Below, one piece after another: positions 27,337-37,036 of a stretch of DNA of 64,000 nucleotides (the stretch's first letter is position 1; every line of letters starts with the position of its first letter). The notes beneath the pieces are model-generated. The model ran no database searches, was not told where the DNA came from, and saw only the letters and a program-made list of their open reading frames with translations. The stretch covers positions 32,100 to 96,099 of the forward strand of contig CALXVP010000006.1 in assembly GCA_944392125.1 (NCBI GenBank). Direction: 5' to 3'. The stretch is from an uncultured Alphaproteobacteria bacterium (lineage in GTDB: Bacteria > Pseudomonadota > Alphaproteobacteria > CAAHEQ01 > UBA3637). Position numbers and translations under genes: made by a program.

Positions 27337-27413
27337 AGAGAATTTTATTAAAAAAATTTTTAATTTCAATAACATACATGTATACACACCCCTTTATTTT
27401 TGTATAATACACT

Positions 27414-27446
27414 AAAATGCCCCGTATCAAACGGAGCATTTTATTT
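27414..27446 (-). terminator. Terminator of gltX
   Basis: AAAATGC-CCGT / ACGG-GCATTTT stem with a 5-base loop, then T-rich sequence; lies about 33 bases past the gltX stop. It can work in both directions. Confidence 0.75.
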
Positions 27447-27478
27447 TCCCTGCCAAACAAGAATAGAAGGTTTGAAAC

Positions 27479-29119
27479 TTATAAGCGATTTAACACCCGT
27501 TCACTACCCATCACAGACATAATGGCATGCAAATCAGGGCTTTGCGTTCTGCCTGTAATAAACACGCGCAACACATTCGCAATATCCGAAACATTACCTT
27601 TATAAGCGCTCGGATTTTCTTTGTAAGCCTTCATTTCGGTTGCAAATCCATGTTTGCCGGCAATGGCCTTAATTTTTTCAAACCACGTGTTTTTATCGTC
27701 ATTCACATCAAACACAGCTTTAAACTCTTCGGCGATTTTTTTCATTTCATCGGCAGATAAATGTAATTCCTCCGTAAATGAATCAATATCACGCGTAAAG
27801 GTATCATCAAAGAAATAAGAAATATCGGATTCCAAATCTTCCCACTTGACTAAATCTTTGCGCGATTTTTTCCCGATATTGCGCTCAATGTTTAAAATGG
27901 ACGTAATATATTCTCTATTATTTTGCATTCTTTCCGCATAAGCCGGACGATATGTCTTTGCCCATGCCAAAACGGATTCAAACACTTCGCTCGCCGTCAT
28001 TTTTGCAATCACTTCTTTTGAAATACTATGTAATTTCTGGAAGTCAAACAACGCACCGGCCGTATTTGAAATTTTATTAAAATTCAACGGGAAATCAAAT
28101 GCTTTTTTATCAGGATTTGTCCGACGCCAATCTTCAAAAGAAGCGTTGATTAAATTGAAGATATATTCCACCAATGCCTCTTCCGGATATCCTTTTTCCC
28201 AAAAATACATAATGTTTGCTTCCGGATCATGGCGTTTGGAAAGTTTCCGCTTATTCCCGTTATCCAATTTTTGCAACGGCGCATAATGCCCATACTTCGG
28301 CGCTTTCCACCCCAAAGCAACAAATAATTGAATATGCAACGGCACGGATGAAACCCATTCATCCCCCCGAATCACGTGCGTTGTCCCCATCAAGTGATCA
28401 TCTACCGCATGCGCAAAGTGATATGTCGGCAATCCGTCGCCTTTCAAAATAACGATGTCCAAATCATTTTCGGGCATGTTAATATCGCCTTTTAAAAGGT
28501 CTTTAATAACCATTCTCTTTTCATTATTGCCGGGTGATTTAAAACGCAAAACCCATGGCTTCCCGGCATTTAAATTATTCAACACTTCGTCATCCGATAA
28601 ATTGCGACAATGCGCATATTTGCCGTAATATCCCGGGCGTTGTCCTTGCTTTTCTTGAATTTTGCGCATTAAATCTAAATCTTCCGATGCGCAAAAGCAA
28701 GGATATGCCAACCCTTCTTCCAATAGTTTTTTGGCATACGCTTGATAAATTTCTTTTCGTTCGCTTTGAATATAAGGTGCATAGGGCCCGTAATTATGCC
28801 CATCTTTATCAACGCCTTCATCCGCAACAATACCATAGCGCGCCAACGAATTACAAATCACTTCCGTAGCACCTTCCACTTTGCGTTTTTGGTCGGTATC
28901 CTCAATACGCAGGAAAAACACCCCACCGCTTTGATGCGCAACCCGTTCCGAAACCAACGCTGCATAAATACCGCCGATGTGCATAAATCCCGTCGGGCTC
29001 GGGGCTACCCGTGTAACCTTTTGACCCGGTTGCAAAGCACGTGGCGGATATTTTGCTTCAATCTCTGCCACACTCGGCAAGGGGTTCGGAAACATTTTTG
29101 CTATAATTTCAGGTGTCAT
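27479..29119 (-). CDS. gltX: Glutamyl-tRNA synthetase, long Clostridia-like form
   Basis: Charges tRNA-Glu with glutamate. Class I motifs are visible: APSPTGFMHIGGIYAALVSE (HIGH region) and KLSKRHD (KMSKS region), plus FFLRIEDTDQKRKVEG. At 546 residues it is about 70 longer than the usual proteobacterial enzyme. The N-terminal stretch (YPPR..QPGQKVTRVAPSPTGF), the AYPCFCASEDL and PGYYGKYAHCRN parts match, from memory, the long form of Clostridia. A horizontal origin is therefore likely. AGGA precedes the ATG. A tRNA-Glu gene lies at 63871. Confidence 0.93.
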   Translation of the reverse strand: MTPEIIAKMFPNPLPSVAEIEAKYPPRALQPGQKVTRVAPSPTGFMHIGGIYAALVSERVAHQSGGVFFLRIEDTDQKRKVEGATEVICNSLARYGIVADEGVDKDGHNYGPYAPYIQSERKEIYQAYAKKLLEEGLAYPCFCASEDLDLMRKIQEKQGQRPGYYGKYAHCRNLSDDEVLNNLNAGKPWVLRFKSPGNNEKRMVIKDLLKGDINMPENDLDIVILKGDGLPTYHFAHAVDDHLMGTTHVIRGDEWVSSVPLHIQLFVALGWKAPKYGHYAPLQKLDNGNKRKLSKRHDPEANIMYFWEKGYPEEALVEYIFNLINASFEDWRRTNPDKKAFDFPLNFNKISNTAGALFDFQKLHSISKEVIAKMTASEVFESVLAWAKTYRPAYAERMQNNREYITSILNIERNIGKKSRKDLVKWEDLESDISYFFDDTFTRDIDSFTEELHLSADEMKKIAEEFKAVFDVNDDKNTWFEKIKAIAGKHGFATEMKAYKENPSAYKGNVSDIANVLRVFITGRTQSPDLHAIMSVMGSERVLNRL

Positions 29120-29464
29120 CTTCTTATCCTTTTCAACTCAAAATAATATATCATCATGCATTACAAGTGGAAACAGTTATACAAAAAGCAAGGCTCATTG
29201 TCAACAAAAAAGAGAGTCCCTCAGTCTTTACTGATTTGTTTTTGTTATTGTATCACCCGATACACCCTATTTTCTCTTTTTTATATCTATGCTTCTTTGC
29301 ACTATATCTGTGTTTTCTTGCGCTTCCTACCAACAAGCATTACAGCTATGCAATCTGCATGAACATTTTCTTATTTTTAGTTAAAACACCTTATCAGGCC
29401 AACACGCACATGCGTTGCACGCATTTGATTCGTTAATTGACCGAATAATACAATTAGTCGATTA

Positions 29465-31291
29465 CTAAATGCTGTTTCTATCTAATTGATTTGAATCATA
29501 CTTATTTGCACCCGTTGATTTATCAATATCATCATATACGCAATACGTTTGAGCCAAAGCCGTCACATCATCGCGCTCCGTTTCATCGGGATAATAGAAA
29601 TTTACCGTCCATTCACCTGAAGAAGCCGTTTGATCCGAATCGGCAACACTCCCGGTTTCATAGCCGGATTCTTTTGAATCGATTTTAACCAGAATACCCG
29701 CATTTGCAACCGAGATTTCATCAGATACACCATCCGCTCCCGCTACCATTTTCACTGCTTGCCCACCTACGGTAAACCGATGATTATGATCGCCGGCACT
29801 TCCATCTTCATCCTCCGTGTAAGATGAAAATTCTTCCGTTTTTAACTTTCCTTGAATATCCGTCGCCGTAATGCGCGCTTTTTCCCAGCTAACGGGCGTT
29901 ACGATAATAGCGGGCGCATATCCTTTCGGACAAGCAGGCATTGATACTTTATCGCCCCCGGAAACGGATTGCACCGTTTTGCTGATATAATTCGGCAAAA
30001 TTTCACTCAATCTGGCACCCCCGCGTGATTCAAGCCGTATATCCTTCATAACCGAAGTATATACCGGATCAATCTTATAGGCTACATCCTCTCCTTCCGC
30101 CAAACTGGCCTTTTCCGCCTTAATGTTGGAAGAAAGTGCACCCTCGCCTAACGTTAACGTTTCAACTTCATCCGATGTCAAAGATGTTAATCCCGTCGTT
30201 GCCAAATCTCTGTCTGTTTTAGAGATAACTTCTCCTTTCCCATTGATGATAACACGCGCCGTGCCATCGGCATCATAAACTTCTATCCGATTGTTTTTAG
30301 ATGTTTCCGTTGACGTATCGTCGGTGCCGTAAGCAAAAATCCCAACGGCTTGTTTATTTTCATCGGCACTGTCGCTGTTTCTAAACCCGATAACAAGTCC
30401 TCTCTTGGCATAAACCAATCCAGCCGTTGAGTTATCCGTTGTTTCACCCGATGACCCGACCCAGAATAATGGATCACATGCACCCGAATTACCGCCGACA
30501 CCGTATATTTCATCGTCAACCGCCGTATAGCCGTCCGTGCCGACTTCCATCGTATTATGCTTTTTCGTGTAGCAATTCTCACCGCCCACACCGACCGAAA
30601 AATAATCGGCGGAATGCAATTTTTGGAATGCCAAATTATCGGGAATGGTCACAAATCCGGAACTATAATCTTCCACAATGTATTCGGGAACATACGTATC
30701 CATTCCCGTTGTGGCAACATATATCGCCGTTACGCCGTCAACCATTGCGCCGTCCAAATCAGATTTTAATTGAGCAAAATCGCTGTTTAATTCGTCAACG
30801 GTTACATGCCATCCGCCGGCCACACCGTCCAATGCGCTATCCGTTCCGCCCCGATAAATACCGCCGTCGGCTCCGATGATATTCGCAATACGTGCCGCTC
30901 TCTTTAATCCCATTTTTTCCGGAATGGATGAAATGTTCGGCACAATAAACCCTTCCAAGAAGTTCGGTTCTCCGCCAATCAAACAAAGCGTTAGGTTATA
31001 TCCGTCATTTGTATCTTCCATACCCCACGGCAAATAATCATCCAACACTTCATTATTTAAGCGTGCGCACCCTTCGCCCCGCATCATTAAGGCTTGCTTA
31101 TTGGTTAAAATATATGCCGAAAATGCTTCCTTAACGGCACGCACCTCCGAAGCGATATTAATATTTTCAACTTCCTCGTTTCGTGAAAGGACCTGTCTGA
31201 ACAGTAACGGTCCCAAAACACCGAGCAAAGCAATCACCGCTATCACTTCTACGATAATTGCGCCTCTTTCGTTCTCTTTTGAATTTCTCAT
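29465..31291 (-). CDS. Prepilin-like surface protein with long variable-type ectodomain
   Basis: A 608-residue protein. A short charged leader (MRNSKENERG) precedes AIIVEVIAVIALLGVLGPLL, a type IV pilin-like helix with Glu at +5 from the Gly. The ~575-residue exterior is rich in Asp, Gly, Ser and Thr, with few cysteines, and near residues 490-520 contains GDHNHRFTVGG. The plan recalls PilV-type minor pilins with adhesive C-termini. AGAGGAGAGGA precedes the start. It lies 23 bases after the gene at 31315, probably in one operon. Prepilin peptidase and pilus assembly genes are not in the window. The 29120-29464 spacer holds no supportable gene. Confidence 0.75.
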   Translation of the reverse strand: MRNSKENERGAIIVEVIAVIALLGVLGPLLFRQVLSRNEEVENINIASEVRAVKEAFSAYILTNKQALMMRGEGCARLNNEVLDDYLPWGMEDTNDGYNLTLCLIGGEPNFLEGFIVPNISSIPEKMGLKRAARIANIIGADGGIYRGGTDSALDGVAGGWHVTVDELNSDFAQLKSDLDGAMVDGVTAIYVATTGMDTYVPEYIVEDYSSGFVTIPDNLAFQKLHSADYFSVGVGGENCYTKKHNTMEVGTDGYTAVDDEIYGVGGNSGACDPLFWVGSSGETTDNSTAGLVYAKRGLVIGFRNSDSADENKQAVGIFAYGTDDTSTETSKNNRIEVYDADGTARVIINGKGEVISKTDRDLATTGLTSLTSDEVETLTLGEGALSSNIKAEKASLAEGEDVAYKIDPVYTSVMKDIRLESRGGARLSEILPNYISKTVQSVSGGDKVSMPACPKGYAPAIIVTPVSWEKARITATDIQGKLKTEEFSSYTEDEDGSAGDHNHRFTVGGQAVKMVAGADGVSDEISVANAGILVKIDSKESGYETGSVADSDQTASSGEWTVNFYYPDETERDDVTALAQTYCVYDDIDKSTGANKYDSNQLDRNSI

Positions 31292-31314
31292 GGGTCCTCT
31301 CCTCTCGTCTCTAT

Positions 31315-33021
31315 CTAAAATCCGCCATAGCGTTTTTCATTCGTTTTGTATATACGCGCCAGCCCGCTTGCATCAAAATACTCGCCTGCCGTTGTATCCC
31401 CCTCACCGGTCTCAGTTCCGCCAACCGTCATGGAACGTTTATAAACCAAGAAGTTATATAACTCACCACGCATATTTTGTGCAATAGTTGAATCACTGCC
31501 GATTCTGAAATTATTGCCGTTTAAATTGCTGACTTCACTGATTTGACCGGTTTCGCCAAAATCAGGAATGTCGCCTGATACCAGTTGTCCGTTCACATAT
31601 AATTTATGGCTACCCTGATTGAGGATGTAGTCATATTGTGAGACGGAATCAAAAACTTGTCCGCTGATTTTTGATATTTTCGCACTCGATTCTTTTAATT
31701 CAAAATGTATTTTGGAATCTTCAACCCATGCTCTTAAACAGGGATGATTGATGCTCGGCGTGCAACTTGATGTTCCGAAAACGGCGTATGGGGCCGTAGA
31801 ATCCATATCAAATTTAGCCAAGAAAGAAATTGTAAATGAATTACCAAACTCTTCAGGCTTAATCCCCGTATCAATCACACGTCCGTCCGTGGTAAAGCTC
31901 GGGTTTACACAAATCTGTTTACACGTATAACATTCATTCACGGCATCGGTATCGCCCATTTCAGAACAGTTTGTTCCCTTTAAACTTTCGCATGAGCATT
32001 CACCTGTATCATGCCAACTTGCTGATCCGGAGGCAATGATTTGCCCGTTTTTGATTGTTGAGCCTCCCGTACCGCGTCCCACATTCGTCCAAATCGGATT
32101 ACCGCTTTCTTGCGATAAATCATTGATGCTTTCAGCATGGTACCCCGGTTCGCCCGTATTGATTTTCGAATCGTAATTGATAATGAGCTCCGCTTGCGGA
32201 TACGGGTCATTGGCCGGTGTCATACAAAATAACAGCGGAGCACTGCACCCATCCACAATAATGCGATCGCCACCCACGCGTCCGTGTGACATATATCCCT
32301 CACAATCATTCATTGTTTGCCCGATATAAGAGCCTAAAAATTCGGCAAATTTAGAAGGAATTTTACGTGTCAAATGGGAAGAGTTGTTGATGAAATATGC
32401 ATCTTCAACTTCCACCTTTCCCGTGCTTTCATCTAATACACGCACTTTGCTTTTTTGCAAAAATCCGCAATCGGGGCTTCCATGCGTTCTTCTTAAAATG
32501 GCAGCCTCCCAAAGCAGTGTTTTATTACGCATATACGGGTCATCAAAAAAATCCGGCAGTGGGCCGTAAGTAAACACATACTTCGTCTGCGCGGAAGAAG
32601 CCGTGCACGGCTGAAATCCGCCCGTAACATAATTTCCGCTGACTTTTCTCTCCGGCCTTGAAAAGCACCCGAGCACACTTACAAAACCATCATTAGATGT
32701 CGGCTGAAAATTCTTCGTTGTCATAATACTTTGCGTCGGCAATAAAAACTCCACCAAAGGGGATTCGCCGTTATCACCTTCGCCCGAAAGCGACAAAACC
32801 GCACCGCCTTGCGCCGTATCCGTTGCATAATCCGGTAATCGTTGCAGAGCTACCAAGCCCTCTCGGAGATAATCCTTCGCCGCCTGGTGTTGCGTAACAA
32901 AACCGGCGATATATGCTTCGGATGCCGGCAAATGAACCGTTTCAATTTGATCTTCACGCGGGTAAATCATAAACGTCATGATGCCGACTAAAAAAGATAT
33001 AACGGTAACCCAAAAAAGCAT
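31315..33021 (-). CDS. Membrane-anchored or pilin-like protein with LamG-like domain
   Basis: Residues ~4-20 form one N-terminal hydrophobic helix (FWVTVISFLVGIMTFMIY) with no charged leader, as in an anchored or pilin-like protein. The exterior of ~545 residues has a Cys-containing region near 350-375 (CSCESLKGTNC, CYTCKQIC). Residues ~385-545 resemble a LamG/concanavalin-type lectin domain: SFTISFLAKFD, KLYVNGQLVSGD, FRIGSD and LYNFLVYKRSMT. AGAGGGG precedes the ATG. It is upstream of the prepilin-like gene and likely co-expressed. A role in adhesion to glycans is an inference. Confidence 0.7.
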   Translation of the reverse strand: MLFWVTVISFLVGIMTFMIYPREDQIETVHLPASEAYIAGFVTQHQAAKDYLREGLVALQRLPDYATDTAQGGAVLSLSGEGDNGESPLVEFLLPTQSIMTTKNFQPTSNDGFVSVLGCFSRPERKVSGNYVTGGFQPCTASSAQTKYVFTYGPLPDFFDDPYMRNKTLLWEAAILRRTHGSPDCGFLQKSKVRVLDESTGKVEVEDAYFINNSSHLTRKIPSKFAEFLGSYIGQTMNDCEGYMSHGRVGGDRIIVDGCSAPLLFCMTPANDPYPQAELIINYDSKINTGEPGYHAESINDLSQESGNPIWTNVGRGTGGSTIKNGQIIASGSASWHDTGECSCESLKGTNCSEMGDTDAVNECYTCKQICVNPSFTTDGRVIDTGIKPEEFGNSFTISFLAKFDMDSTAPYAVFGTSSCTPSINHPCLRAWVEDSKIHFELKESSAKISKISGQVFDSVSQYDYILNQGSHKLYVNGQLVSGDIPDFGETGQISEVSNLNGNNFRIGSDSTIAQNMRGELYNFLVYKRSMTVGGTETGEGDTTAGEYFDASGLARIYKTNEKRYGGF

Positions 33022-33172
33022 ACTTACCCCTCTTTAAAATAACTCTTTTTTCTATTATAGCAGTTTAATTTCGCGCCGTAAACAGTTTTTTTTACATACG
33101 GATATCTTTTTCTTACGATAGAAAATGCTTTTTTGTTTTACTTATAGCCATCAAGAGGGGACAATCGCACCG

Positions 33173-34885
33173 TTATTTTCGATAGAGAGGCCATTTTCCC
33201 GCAATCACATCATCCATCGTATCCAGCGATTGCCCCGTTAACGCCCGATACGCCCAGTAATTGACCATAATTCGCTCCACAAAGCCCCTTGTCTCGCGCG
33301 AGGGGATACTTTCAATAAACATCAACGAATCGTCCGTATATTGCGTTTTCTTTTTCCATTTAATTAAATTACCGGGGCCTCCGTTATAAGCAACCGCCAA
33401 ATAAATCAAATTGTTTGACACGGCCGGTAAGCCCATTAAATACTGCAAATATTTCTGCCCGAGTGCTAAATTATACGCCGGATTATCCATTCGGTTTGCA
33501 CTCCACGTCAACCCGAGCATTTTTGCCGTTGCCTTTGCCGTTGACGGCATTATTTGCATAAGCCCTCTGGCTCCTGCCGCACTCTTGGCACTCGGATTAA
33601 AACAAGATTCCTGGCGCACAAACGCATAAACCAACGCCTTATCAACTTTCCAGCCGTTCAGCGGTTTCCAGTTTGGCAGAGGAAATCTTTCATCATTTTC
33701 CTCATCGGTTGTAACACCGGCTAATCGCACTAAATCATCTTGAAAATCATGTTGTTGCGAAACAGCCATTAAAACGGCGCGCGTTTCCTCATCCGATTCA
33801 AGGTATAATTTCGTCAGTTCTTTAATCGCCCAATCCATTCTGCCGATTTGCTTGAGAGCATAAAAGCGTGAAAGTGCCGGATCTGAAAAATTTTCCGCAC
33901 GATTGAGCGTGCTTTCGGATATATTTTCAACCCAATCGGCATTGATATTCTGCCCCAACAATCGCATCGCCAACATTCCGTAAAAAGTGCGCGGTTGTTG
34001 CGCTGCGATTTCCAAAAAATCGCCCACTTGATCATAGGCGCCGGTTTTCAAATAAGCCCGCGCTGCCCAAAATGCCGCACTTCCCCTTAACAGCGGGTAT
34101 ATCTGACTATGTACTGCCGTTTGCCGAAAATATCCCGCAGCCGAATCATACGCCTTTAATTGCCATGAGGCTAATCCCGCCGTCCAATACGCCAACGGCG
34201 TTGATTCCGCATCGGCCTCAATAGCCGATTGGGATTGCGTCAGCGCTTTTTGAAACTCCCCGTCTAAAAAATACGAAAAAGCAAGCGCCGTGCGGGCTAA
34301 CGCAATATCGGAATCGGACAATGCCGATAAAAACTCTTTTGATTCAATCAACTGCCGTGCGGGCAACGTTTTCCCTTTTTGAATGTAATCACGCAACCTG
34401 CGAAATAACCGCGTCGCTTTTGTTTTTTGCTCACCCGATAAATCCGAAAATGTGCGTTTTCTGATTAAGTCAATCGGCTCATCTCGCCGAATATAAGAGC
34501 AAGCTTTTGATTTTCCACCATATAAAACATCTTTCGGCTTTTCGGCATGCAATCGCATTTTCTTGCGCACACCGAGCGCATAAACCTCGGGCGCCACCGC
34601 CAGTTCGTTATACTCTTTCAACCAACCTTCAATTTCCGGCTTACGCGTGTTATAGCGCGGTGTCATATATTTATGATACAAAATATATCCGTTCAAAATC
34701 GGATTTTTCACTTTTGCCATTTGCTTAGTAGCACGCGTGTATTGCCCTTTTTGTTGCAACGAAAGAACAGACTTAATGTTCTTTACATCTGAATCCGATA
34801 ATACAACGTTAGACGCGGCTTCTGCCGAAACCGCGCTCAAACCGATAAATAAAATCAAAAGAAAAGAAAGAATGTATTTTCTCAT
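33173..34885 (-). CDS. Soluble lytic murein transglycosylase, Slt-type
   Basis: Periplasmic enzyme cutting the MurNAc-GlcNAc bond to give anhydro-muropeptides. The 570-residue protein starts with a signal peptide (YILSFLLILFIGLSAVSAEA), then a helical superhelix domain with TPR-like repeats, then the catalytic SLT domain with Glu426 in RQESCFNPSAKSAAGARGLM and the AYNGGPGN motif. Length and layout match Slt. It follows the gene at 34895 by nine bases. It could open the sacculus for the surface proteins encoded downstream or feed murein recycling together with the Mur ligase and LdcA nearby. Confidence 0.92.
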   Translation of the reverse strand: MRKYILSFLLILFIGLSAVSAEAASNVVLSDSDVKNIKSVLSLQQKGQYTRATKQMAKVKNPILNGYILYHKYMTPRYNTRKPEIEGWLKEYNELAVAPEVYALGVRKKMRLHAEKPKDVLYGGKSKACSYIRRDEPIDLIRKRTFSDLSGEQKTKATRLFRRLRDYIQKGKTLPARQLIESKEFLSALSDSDIALARTALAFSYFLDGEFQKALTQSQSAIEADAESTPLAYWTAGLASWQLKAYDSAAGYFRQTAVHSQIYPLLRGSAAFWAARAYLKTGAYDQVGDFLEIAAQQPRTFYGMLAMRLLGQNINADWVENISESTLNRAENFSDPALSRFYALKQIGRMDWAIKELTKLYLESDEETRAVLMAVSQQHDFQDDLVRLAGVTTDEENDERFPLPNWKPLNGWKVDKALVYAFVRQESCFNPSAKSAAGARGLMQIMPSTAKATAKMLGLTWSANRMDNPAYNLALGQKYLQYLMGLPAVSNNLIYLAVAYNGGPGNLIKWKKKTQYTDDSLMFIESIPSRETRGFVERIMVNYWAYRALTGQSLDTMDDVIAGKWPLYRK

Positions 34886-34894
34886 TTCACCCCA

Positions 34895-35575
34895 TTATCT
34901 CGGCAAATACTTAACTTTTGCTCGGCACTCGCTTTCCGATAACGGCACTTCCGTTTTCTTTCCGTTTTGCTCCTCAATGCGTGCGGCGACGCATTTTGTT
35001 ACATCAACCCCCGGCGCTTTTAATAAAACCTGACAAGCCTCTCCCCCCAAGGAGACAATACCCGTCTGACTACTGCCCGGATTAAGCCCCGAATACGTAT
35101 ACGGCACCTGAACCGTATTATATTTAAAAACAACACCCAGCGTTTTCAATATGACGTTTGAAGTATTATTTGAAAGAGTCAAATTTGATGTGCAAAATTG
35201 GAATCGGGAAATCGTCGGCACAACAATTTGAATTTCGCTCGGTCTGAAAACAAAGAAATTTGCTTCCGCTCTGCCGAACTGTTGCGGTTGTGTCTGTGCG
35301 ACATTGCGCTCCAACGTTTCGGAAAGTGTATCACCTCGCGTTTCCCCCAACAAGGAACGAATCGCTGCATCTTCCCGCCGTGCGCTCTCTTCTTGCGTTT
35401 CTTCACCGAACAATGTGGTTTGGCGCGCATTTTGCTCATTCGCATTTTCCTGCGCAGAGGTTGCCCGTTCGGCATTCACCTTACGCAACTCCGGGAATAA
35501 TCCCGCATTTGAATTTTGCGCCATGGCTCCCGCACTGAGCAATAATACCGTTACGAAACACAAAAATTTAGGCAT
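34895..35575 (-). CDS. Unrecognised secreted protein, 226 residues
   Basis: Signal peptide at residues 1-19 (KFLCFVTVLLLSAGAMA). Residues 20-100 are Glu/Ala/Arg-rich and probably disordered. Residues ~105-226 look like a beta-rich domain (FFVFRPSEIQIVVPTISRFQ, LTLSNNTSNVI) with four cysteines. No family recognised. GGGAGG nine bases before the ATG supports the start. It is the first gene of a unit with the lytic transglycosylase, so it may act in the periplasm with it, perhaps as part of a secretion or pilus system; that is inference. Confidence 0.75.
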   Translation of the reverse strand: MPKFLCFVTVLLLSAGAMAQNSNAGLFPELRKVNAERATSAQENANEQNARQTTLFGEETQEESARREDAAIRSLLGETRGDTLSETLERNVAQTQPQQFGRAEANFFVFRPSEIQIVVPTISRFQFCTSNLTLSNNTSNVILKTLGVVFKYNTVQVPYTYSGLNPGSSQTGIVSLGGEACQVLLKAPGVDVTKCVAARIEEQNGKKTEVPLSESECRAKVKYLPR

Positions 35576-35662
35576 TTTAAAAAACCTCCCTTTACTTTAC
35601 AAAAAAATAAGTGTAGAGTTGCTTTCACTACGTATCTACTATTTTAGAGGATTTATTTCAAA

Positions 35663-37036
35663 ATGGCAACCTTTTTTTTCTGTGGCATCGGCGGAATCGG
35701 CATGAGTGCCATCGCATTGTATCTAAAAAAATCCGGTCACCTTGTTATCGGCTCGGATCGCTCCTTTGATAATCACCAGCATAATGCCGTTAAAGCAACT
35801 TTGGAAGCGCACGGCATTTTGCTTGTGCCACAAGACGGGAAAGGCGTTCCCGAACAAACGGATGTTTTTGTGGTTTCAAGCGCCATTGAAGAATCCGTTC
35901 CCGATATTAAACGCGCCAAGGAATTATCATTAACAATCAAAAAACGCGCCGAGGTGCTAGCCGATATTTTTCATGCGCATCGCGGGATAGCCGTTGCCGG
36001 CACAAGCGGGAAAACAACCGTTACGGCCATGATCGGTCATATTTTGGCACAACTTAATTTCTCGCCGACCATGATAAACGGCGGTATCGGATTAAATACG
36101 TATAACGGAGAAAATCCGTCCAACTTAATTTACGGAAACGGCGATATTTGCGTGATTGAAGCCGATGAATCCGATGGTTCAATTGCTTTATACACCCCGT
36201 ATATCGGCGTTTTGACAAATGTTTCTCTGGATCACAAGCCGATTAGTGAAACATTGCCTTTATTTTCCGCATTTTTAAATCGGGCCGAAAAAGGCATCGT
36301 TATCAATGCCGACTGCCAACATACACCGCAACTTGCACTGACGCATGCCAACATTATTTCATTTTCGGTATCAGGCAAAGTGGCTACTTTACAAGCCCAA
36401 TACATTCAATATACGGCAACGGGTGTAGAATTTACCTTGTTCGGCAAGCGGTATCATCTGCCCTTTATCGGTCGGCATAATCTGGAAAACGCCCTGACGG
36501 CAATCAGCGCCTGCCTGCATTTAGAGATTGCCGTGGAAGAAAGCATCAACGCCCTGCAAACATTTTTGGGCACAAAGCGTCGTTTGCAAACAATCGGCTC
36601 AGCAAACGGCATAACGGTTATTGACGATTATGCGCATAATCCCGAAAAAATCAAAGCCTCGCTTTCGGCATTACAATTACATGAAGGGCGCCTTTTCGTA
36701 ATTTATCAACCCCACGGATTCTCTCCCTTGCGCATGATGAAAAATGATTTAATTCAGATGTTACAAGAACAGCTGGATTCGCGCACCATCTGGATAATGA
36801 ACGATGTGTTTTATGCCGGCGGTACCGTTACGCGCGATATTTCGTCAAACGATATTATCGCACCCGTTCAAGCGAGCGGGAAAGAAGCGCTGTATCTGCC
36901 GACGCGCGCCGAGACTCTTTCTTATTTACAAAAAAACGCAAAACCAGGCGACCGCATTGTTATCATGGGCGCTCGCGATGATACATTAACTGATTTTGCG
37001 ACTCAAATTTTAACATTATTCGGAGGAGAAAAATGA
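35663..37036 (+). CDS. Mur ligase, Mpl/MurC-like
   Basis: ATP-dependent ligase of the muramyl family, 457 residues. The Rossmann start FFFCGIGGIGMSAIALYLKK, the P-loop GTSGKTTVTAMIGH, IEADESDGS, HNLENALTAI and DDYAHNPEKI match MurC and Mpl. MurC adds L-Ala to UDP-MurNAc; Mpl reattaches recycled tripeptide. The length fits Mpl, and the overlapping ldcA gene downstream favours murein recycling. The sequence motifs alone do not separate the two. A separate MurC could lie elsewhere. The start codon lies 87 bases from the divergent gene at 35575. Confidence 0.85.
   Translation: MATFFFCGIGGIGMSAIALYLKKSGHLVIGSDRSFDNHQHNAVKATLEAHGILLVPQDGKGVPEQTDVFVVSSAIEESVPDIKRAKELSLTIKKRAEVLADIFHAHRGIAVAGTSGKTTVTAMIGHILAQLNFSPTMINGGIGLNTYNGENPSNLIYGNGDICVIEADESDGSIALYTPYIGVLTNVSLDHKPISETLPLFSAFLNRAEKGIVINADCQHTPQLALTHANIISFSVSGKVATLQAQYIQYTATGVEFTLFGKRYHLPFIGRHNLENALTAISACLHLEIAVEESINALQTFLGTKRRLQTIGSANGITVIDDYAHNPEKIKASLSALQLHEGRLFVIYQPHGFSPLRMMKNDLIQMLQEQLDSRTIWIMNDVFYAGGTVTRDISSNDIIAPVQASGKEALYLPTRAETLSYLQKNAKPGDRIVIMGARDDTLTDFATQILTLFGGEK

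Noticed and set aside
29120..29464. Plus-strand frames between gltX and the prepilin-like gene
   Set aside because: Short, overlapping each other in different frames, AT-rich, no ribosome sites.
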